Below are positions 56,099-64,000 of a stretch of 64,000 bases of DNA, in pieces. The notes under the pieces were generated by a model that was given only the letters and a program-made list of their open reading frames with translations, was not told the origin of the DNA and made no database searches. The stretch comes from Annona cherimola (Eukaryota; Streptophyta; Magnoliopsida; Magnoliales; Annonaceae): contig CM059972.1 in the NCBI GenBank assembly GCA_030490835.1, forward strand, positions 90,381,137 through 90,445,136, read 5' to 3'. Every line of letters begins with the position of its first letter. Position 1 is the stretch's first letter. The position numbers and the translations under genes were made by a program.

Positions 56099-59000
56099 TG
56101 TGGCACCCCAGCCCGAGTGTTACAATATTAGCCTTACTCTGGGACCGTTATTGATTGGTAAACGTGATCAAGATTGTTGTCTTGTCACACGGCAGGCTTT
56201 ATTGGATATTTATCCACTTAATCCTGACTCCTTAGGAGTTTTTATCATTTCATACATTCTAATTTCCATCAAATGCCCTTTTAGGTCATTATACCATTTG
56301 AGAAATATAGATGTTACCTCATAAAATTCATACTCATTCCTAACATGATAGTTCATACCTTAGAATTTGTCCATAAAATTTTTTGCCATCCATAGTCACA
56401 AAACATAACATGATTCTTATACAACATTATGACAAATATTTAATGTCATCATATAACTATTCAAACATAAGTTCATACACAGGTAATTCATAAAAATTCA
56501 TTAATCCTTGAATCTCCACCTGTGCTACATGCTTGGTGATTCCTTTAACCTGTCTTTAGGGTTTAAAAAATAAAATCATGAGTCGAAACTCAATAAGCAA
56601 GCTATAAGGTTTTCAGGCAATTCATTTTCATTTAAAACATCTTGGAAAACAATATTATACCCACTCGAGGGTATAAAAATATGATTTCATATACTCGTCA
56701 AGAGTATATCATAGACAATGCTATGCATTATTTTTAAACATGACATCATAGGATAGTGGCTAGCTAGGCAACCATCCGTCTCTAACGTCTCTACCAATCC
56801 AGGAAGGCGCCGTTGGTCCGAGACCTATCTTAGTGATTTGGCCGCACCAAAGGGGGACATTTGGTCCGCTTACACCTTTGAGGTGGACCTCATGCTTTGT
56901 GCACATGAATTTTTCATAAACATTCTTTTTGACATGCTAGTATGATTTTTCATTCATAACTTCTTAAAACATAAATTTTTCATTGATATTTGACAAAGCA
57001 TAGCATAAAACATTTATTAAAATTGAAATAGTATTTCAACACATATTGAGCTAAGGAATGGTCATCCTTAAATAACTTGGAAATAATTTCATCAATCAAT
57101 TGTAACATAATTCAAACATTTAAAACATCATTAACAATCATTCTATCATATTTTGATAAAATAAGAAGCATTTAGAAAATCGCTTACTTACCTTTTTCGC
57201 TTTAGCTTTCCGGGTCAATTTTCTATTTGCCTTTGCCTATACATAAAAATGACATTTCATTCATAAAAATTTTGATTTTCTTGCATTCATTCAGTTTCCA
57301 ACCCATAATCCATTTCACACATAACTAACTTGAATTTCAAGTCGGGTACACATACATAACATTCACTTATGCATCATACCATCCATTCCATATTTCGTTT
57401 TAAACCCATATGTAGGGTAAACATATAATAATCATTCATTAATCATCATGTGGGTATTTATTCCTCCAATTTATCATTTTTCATCTATTTTTCATTTTTT
57501 CTACGTCGATGCTCATTTAAGCACATAGTTGACGTCTTAGGCTTCATAAATAAATCTCAAAATTTGAGATAATCAATAACCATCCATAAAACAGCATAAT
57601 CATGAATTTTATTACATATTCATGCATTTTGTACATTTTATCAATTTCATATAGGTCATTCAGTATTCATTCATACATATCCTTCTACATACATTTAACT
57701 TACAACACATATCTTATGTGTTTTTCAAAAATTCTCAACATAGAAAATTATATCTGATTTTAGCATGATTAAAACCCTTAATTAACATATAATTTAGGGT
57801 TTAATTATGAAATTTTAATCCATTTATCATTGGGTTCCAAAACAGCAACGTTAGGATCCGTTTTTCATCCTTTCAATGCCTCTTTTAATACTTAAATCAA
57901 AATAGATTTTTAAATCATAAATTTCAGCAAATAATCATGCTTTTCTTAACCAAAATTTAGCGAATTATCACATATCTAAAATCCATAATTTATTTGTTTC
58001 CAAAACAGCAACTTCCATACATGTTTTGGATATCTTTTTACATCCTTCTTTGAACACTCTTTTACATACCCTTAAAAATCAGATTTAGGGCATACCTTCC
58101 CAATATCTTATGGCCGTCCAAAGTACCTTAATCCTAGGATATTTTTCCCTCTAAATCATCTATGATTTAATTATTTATAAAACAGCAACATAACATACAC
58201 GTAGGGTACTCCTTTTTACCCATTTGGACGTCCTTATGTATAAGTCCCAAAAAAATCAGATTTAGGAAAAATCTTTCTAAGCCCTTTCGAAAATCTAAAT
58301 TAACCTTATTTTAGGGTAATTTATCCTAAAATTCACCCAAAAATCATTTAAGCTACTCCTTGCATCATATTTAACATAAAAATGAAAAATCGGGTAATAC
58401 ATGAAACCCTAAGATCCATTTTTTGCTAAAATCATTAACATATAACCAAATCAACATATGTAATCCATAAGAACATGAATCATGTCCTAATAATCATGCT
58501 TAAACCAAACAACAACTTGTCTTAGGGTTTTAAGAAATTTCGAGATAAGTTTTATCTCAAAAATCAACCCTAACATCCCATTTAATACTCTTGAATCCTT
58601 GAATTCATTGATACCATTCAAATATCATTCAATACCCTCATCAAGGCATCATAAATCATTCATTGAAGATTTCTTAATGAATCATATTCATGATTCATAA
58701 ATAGAGGTAAGAAAACTTGGTTTAAATGATTCAAAACTCAAGATCCACTTACTTGAATTGAATCAACTTTGAATTCAACCTCCTTAGCTTGAATCCTCTT
58801 CTCTTTCTTTCCTTTTTTCCTTCTCTTTTTCTCCTATTTTTCCTCTGCTTTCTTGTTGGATTTGGGCACGTTCAAGGATGCCTTGCTCTTGAGATTTTTT
58901 TGAGAATTTCTCTCTCTCTTTTGCATATCGACGTCCCATAGTATAAGCTCCTTATTTTTATATTTTTTTACCATCTTGTGGGACCCACTTTGCCACATGT

Positions 59001-60111
59001 CTTGAGGGTAATTTATTTTTTTCTTATCCTTTGATGACATGGCTAATTCATATCCAAGTAAAATATGCATTTACCATTTATCAAAAATCATCAAATCAAG
59101 CTCATAAAGGGACCATGTTGTTGTCCCCCTAGGAAAGTCTCATGCAACAACCCCTTTTAGCATTTTGTGCCTCAAAATTCCACTTATTTTAATGCTCCAT
59201 TACTTACCCTAGGTGATTAGCTACTTAGATGCATATTTAGCAATTTTCAAAAATCCAAAAATCCATGCATTATCCCCTTGGACGTCCCCTTGTAATGCCA
59301 CATATCTGAGCCTCCTTTAGCTACACCTTAGCCATTTAAAATCAAGCATTTAAGCTCTTGATTTTTCACGAATTTTAGCATTTTAGGAAATTCATAAAAT
59401 TCACTCAAAATTACCCTTATTTGATACCTTATTTGTACCATTAAGCAATGCATTTATCCCCCTTGCTTTTACATAAATGATATGGTACTTTAGGGTGCAC
59501 AAAGTCAAAGCTATGCACCTTTTTCCGATTAAGCATATGTTCATGATAATTAGCTTAATCTAACCCTTCCATAGCATTAATCGCATAATTTTATCCACCC
59601 GTTTCAAATTTCATCTCAATTCGACTTTTCTATGTCAAGTTATGATCATTTGAAATTTACCTTTAGGTGTGAGATGAAAATAAATAATTATCTTCTTAAT
59701 ATCATCATTTTTTTCTTAATACAATCCATTCATAAGGTTGAGCCCAAATTCATGAGCTTATCTTTCAAATTTCATCTCAATCCGCCTTATAGGCGTCAAG
59801 TTATGAATTTTCTCGTATTTTTCAACCTAATTCCGTAATTACCATTCTAATTTTCATTAATCAAATATTAATGAAAATTAAAATAATTATTCATGACACA
59901 TTAGCATTTCCTAATCCTCATTAAGCCCCTTTAGTCATATTGACTTACATTGGGCTATGACGATTAATCTTAATCATCATTCTTAATCACAACCCTAATT
60001 GCAAAAATTCATCAATTCATGAAAATCATCCATAAATCAATCAATTCATACATAAATCATAATTACAACTTAGATGCACTTATATGAGTCCTACTTGGGT
60101 TTGGGTATACA
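56099..60111 (+). mobile_element. 4.0-kb solo LTR inserted in the 3' LTR
   Basis: It begins TGTGGCACCCCAGCCCGAG and ends TTGGGTATACA. It is flanked by a perfect 5-bp duplication ATTGT (56094-56098, 60112-60116). The host LTR sequence continues exactly across the site (TTTGATTG, then TCTTGTTTATGATGAAT, as at 48338). It contains no coding domain over 4013 bases. The TGTRGCACCCC start is typical of some large gypsy LTRs. A second, diverged copy begins at 62116. Confidence 0.85.
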
Positions 60112-60866
60112 ATTGTCTTGTTTATGATGAATTTTTTAAAATAAAAATTTATGAAGAATTTTGAATAAATATTATTTTGAATTTAGATTTTATTAAAAAC
60201 ATGCTAGGATAAATTCATAATCTAGGGTTTAGGATATAACATATGAACTATATAAAGGATATTGTAATTTTTCTTTATTTACGAAGGATATTGTATGTTA
60301 ATCTGATATCTTGTGATTGTAACACTCATTGAGTGTTTGAGCTCACACTTTGCGATGATTCCATGTATTAGGTGAAGAAACCAAGAGGTGAAAGTCTAAT
60401 ATATGATAATCAAGATGTTAAACTTGAAAATCTAGATTGTGAGAATAGACATGTTGCCCTTGAAGAATTTCAAAAACTATCACAGAACTTAGTAGATTTT
60501 AATTAACTTAATCTCATAAGAATAGGTAATTAAGAGAATTAGAGTACGACTTGCAAGTCTCGAGAAAGGGTGCAAGGTTAATTTAGGATTTATTCTTCTT
60601 TAATGTGTAATTTCTTGATTAAATAAATATATCATGTATTTGTTACAAATGTCACTTGTAAAACCCTAGACCCTTGGTTTTAATCATCATTCTATGTTTT
60701 CAAGATTCTCTTTCCTTCTTTTTATTTCTTTCTTTCTATTCTACTTTTCTCTTAATGCTTGATACAAGTGTTTAAAATTAATGTCTTAAGTCCTGAATTC
60801 TCTGTGTAATTAATCTTTATCAAATACTAAAATTCACAACCTGCACACTTTCAAAGATAATTGAAT
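60112..60866 (+). repeat. 3' LTR (family A), right part
   Basis: It resumes at ATTGTCTTGTTTATGATGAA and runs to ATTCACAACCTGCACACTTT near the decayed end (about 60866). With 55446-56098 it makes an LTR of about 1.4 kb. Confidence 0.7.
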
Positions 60867-61830
60867 AGAGTTTCATAAAAGAGAGGTTTCATAGAAGCGT
60901 CAAGTTAAGCACATTTAAGATGAGTAGGAAGGGATTTCAATGTCAATTGAGGTGGTCTTCAAGGGATGACTTCGGGGTTGGAAACCTTTTTCTTATATGT
61001 CTAGTGACTCAAAGATAGCTCTAGAATAAGGGAATTGGGTGCATTATCAAGGGTCTTAGCCATTTTAAGGAATTCTTCTTCTTCCTTCTTAGTTAGACTA
61101 AGGAGAGAGGCTTTAAGTGCATTAAATGAAAAGTTCCGGTAGAAGCTCACCTTAGTGCTTCATTTCCTATTGTAACGGTAGAACATTCATGAGAATCATC
61201 ATCAAAGTTTATTACTCTAAAGATATTGAAGGTGATTTTTTTTTATCTTGAAGTCACATTATGAGTTAACCCTTCTCATATTGATAAGAGCTTATCCAAT
61301 GGTTAAGAAGGTTTTGCTAAAAATTATGGGCATAACTCAATCTACTTCATAGTCCATCACTAAAAAGTCTATAAGAAATCTGAATTTATTTACCTTGATA
61401 AGAACATCTTCAATATATCCTTCTAAACAAGTAATAGTTTGATTTCCAAGGAATAGCGCGATGTTAGTTCACTTTACTCATCATATTTCTAGATTTTTAA
61501 AAATAGATAAGTGAATCAAGTTTATGCTAGCTCCAAGATCACATAATGCCCTTCAAAATTTTTTATCCTAAGTTGCATGGGACAGTGAATTTTTTTTTAT
61601 CCTTCAGCTTAGATGGAAACTTGTTTTGTATGATTACACTTCATTTTTCTAACTTACCACTATCTTAATTTCAAATAGACACCTTTTTTTAAAAGAATGT
61701 TCTTCAGAAGAAATAGTATGTGAAATAGTGTGAGATTTCTTCAGGAGAAATCTCAATGTACGACCACTTGTAACATCTGTTTGATATAGTATGAAGCCGA
61801 TATATGATGCAAAAGCTAGTAGTATGCGTA
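60867..61830 (-). pseudogene. Gypsy protease fragment, - strand
   Basis: On the - strand the sequence reads KFPSKLKDKKKFTVPCNLG, then CDLGASINLIHLSIFKNLEI, EGYIEDVLIKVNKF and LSH-TY further on, near the protease-reverse transcriptase link. The active-site DLGA is intact in this copy, unlike the one at 51.65 kb, but stops and frameshifts are numerous. It belongs to the same general lineage as the + strand element but is inverted, so it is a separate insertion or a rearranged piece. Confidence 0.75.
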
Positions 61831-62115
61831 TGTTACGTCATCTTTATACTATTTATTTTGGGTAATAATTTGACGAGAAATTAAGTATTTATTTGAATCA
61901 TATTTTGATTGATTTATCTTTGTTTACTACAAAACACTCACAATTGATCGATATATGCAAATTCAGGATAAATTCAAGAAAAACTCGTGCAATTCTTAGA
62001 GATTTGAAGCAACGTGACCAAGACCCACTCAAATTGATAATTTTGAAGAATTGAAAGGAGGAAAAATGGATAAGAAGTGTTCCACTAGAGATCTAAAACT
62101 TTTTAGGTCTGGTAA
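61831..62115 (+). repeat. LTR (family A) start, cut by a 4-kb LTR
   Basis: TGTTACGTCATCTTTATACT begins another family-A LTR. It follows the 47553 copy as far as 62115, where the TGTAGCACCCC start of the large LTR intervenes. Confidence 0.7.
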
Positions 62116-64000
62116 TGTAGCACCCCAGCTTGAGCGTCACAACCTTACTCCAAGATCTATCGATTGGTAAGCGTGATCATGATTGTTGCCCTGTCACTTG
62201 GCGAGCTATTTGGATATTTATCCATTTTATCTTAACTCCCTAGGAGTTTATATCATTTTATATATTCCATTTGAAATATACACATGATTTCATAATTTTC
62301 CATACTTAACCATTTCATGATAAATCATTCTTAATAATTGACCATAAATTCTTTTCGCTATTTATAGTCAAAATCATCACATAGTCATAAGCATGAAAAA
62401 ATCCTTATACAACATTCAAACATCAATAATGTCATTAACATATAACCATACATATCACAGATTTCTATCACAAGAACTTGTAGAAATTCGTTTTTTCTTT
62501 AAATCTCCACCTGTGCTCCTTGCATGGTTCTTCTCTTCACCTGTCTTTAGGATTTGAAAATTAAAACTGTGAGTCGAAACTCAATAAGCAAGTTATAAGG
62601 TTTTCGGACAATTCATTTTCAAGGAAAATTATATAAATGCATTTCTCTTTATTCGATTGAAGACACTTAACAAGTGATCAACTACCAATTAAGCAGAAAC
62701 CTTTTCATAAACCATTCATGGAAAGTCACATTATCCCTCTCGAGGATATATCTTAAAACATGCTTCTCATACCCATTCAGAGAATATTATAAACAACGTA
62801 ATGCATCATTTAAAATCATGATATTCCTTTGGATAGAAGCTAGCTAGGCAACCATCTACTTTCATCCCCTCTCCCATTCCAGGGAGGCGTCGTCGGGCCT
62901 CGGCCTCTCTTAGCAACTTGGTCGCACCAAAGGGGGACATTCGTTCCACTTACACCTTTAAGGTGGACCTCATGCTTGTGTGCACATGCTTTCTTTCATA
63001 AACATGAACTTTGACATGCTAGCATGATTTTTAGTGCATAAATCATGAATTCATCATTTAACATAAGTACTTGAAAAGCAGTAAGCAATTCATTTACTTC
63101 ATTGGAAATAAAATTTCAATACATATTTAATAATGAATAGTCATCCTTAAACATCTTAGAAAGAATTGAAATCATTCATTTGCTAACTCATTTAAACAAT
63201 TAGAATATCATTGATAAGCACTTTATTACATTTGATAAAACAAAATTATTTAGAAAACTGCTTGCTTACCTTTCTTGCTTAGCTTTCCCCCTTGTTAACC
63301 TCTTTGCCTTTGCCTATACATACACATAACATTGCATTCATAACAAGTCATTTGCTTGCATTCACTTAGTTTTCCAATCCTATAATCCATATCATACATA
63401 ATCAACTTGGATTTTCAAGTCGATCATACATACATGACAGACACTCGTGCATCATCTCATTCATTCCATATTGTGTTTTAGTCTCATATTTAGGGTAAAC
63501 ACATAACATTCATTCATATCTCAACATATGGGGATTTATATCTCCCATTAACCATTTTTCATGCATTTTTCATTTTTCCTACGTTAATGCTCATTCTAAG
63601 CATATAAGTGACGTTTCAAGTTTCATAAATAAATTTCAAAAATTGAGATAATTAATCCTTATTCATATAGAAATATACTCATGAATTTTATCACATATTC
63701 ATGCATATTTTTCATTTTAGCAAGTTCACATAAGCCACATGTCATCCATTCACACATATGCTCTACATACGTTCAACATACAACACATAAATTATGTGTT
63801 TCTTAAATTTTCTTAACAAAGAAACTTACACTCATTTTCATCATCATTAAACCCCTTATTTAACATATTATTTAGTATTTAATTTTAGATTTTTAATCCC
63901 TTTATCACTGATTTCCAAAATAGCCATGTTAAGACTCATTTTTCATCATTTCAACGCCTCTTTCATGACTTAAATCATAACAGATTTTTAAGTCATAATT
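62116..64000 (+). mobile_element. Second 4-kb LTR, partial at the window edge
   Basis: It starts TGTAGCACCCCAGCTTGAG and parallels 56099 onwards, with the same order of blocks: ATTGGTAAGCGTGATCATGA, GAGTCGAAACTCAATAAGCA, then GCTAGCTAGGCAACCATC and AAAGGGGGACATTCG. Its right end lies beyond the window. Confidence 0.82.

Overview
This window is nuclear DNA of a flowering plant. It holds one spliced, apparently intact protein-coding gene inside AT-rich sequence full of transposable elements, many of them nested. The gene is on the + strand from 21872 to 30685, in eight exons encoding 475 residues. It is a cytochrome P450 of the CYP90A (CPD) type, an enzyme of brassinosteroid synthesis. Its first three exons are clearly GC-richer than the later ones, which is common in monocots. 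I lean towards a non-grass monocot, but that is a weak inference.

Layout. 1-6720: unassigned AT-rich DNA with two solo LTRs (2392-3985 and 4466-6320), each flanked by a perfect 5-bp duplication. 6721-14756: an LTR element with two related ~1.5-kb LTRs, a decayed copia-type gag and a second ORF fragment but no visible pol; another solo LTR of the same family sits inside its 5' LTR. 14786-17034: small TIR elements. 17035-21420: a degraded L1-type LINE on the - strand, inserted into one of these TIR elements about 450 bp upstream of the P450 start codon. 21421-30741: P450 promoter, gene and 3' end; introns 4 and 6 carry further mobile-element debris. 30742-38168: downstream DNA with fold-back repeats, Tourist-like elements and a non-autonomous hAT element with an 8-bp duplication (35261-36599). 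38169-41259: unassigned AT-rich DNA. 41260-64000: nested Ty3/gypsy debris, namely a - strand element (integrase to RNase H) split by two LTRs, then a + strand Athila/Tat-like gag-protease element invaded by three LTRs, then a protease fragment and a second copy of a 4-kb LTR running off the window.

The P450 has all family motifs (membrane anchor, AGYETT in the I helix, ETLR, FNPWRW, and a haem loop with Cys421). Intron 1 must use a GC-AG splice pair. A G-box overlapping a BRRE-type motif lies about 50 bp upstream of a TATA box, which fits the brassinosteroid feedback control known for CPD in Arabidopsis. I found no CRISPR array, convincing tRNA or rRNA gene, or new defence-like system. The interest lies in the gene structure and in how the mobile elements are stacked.
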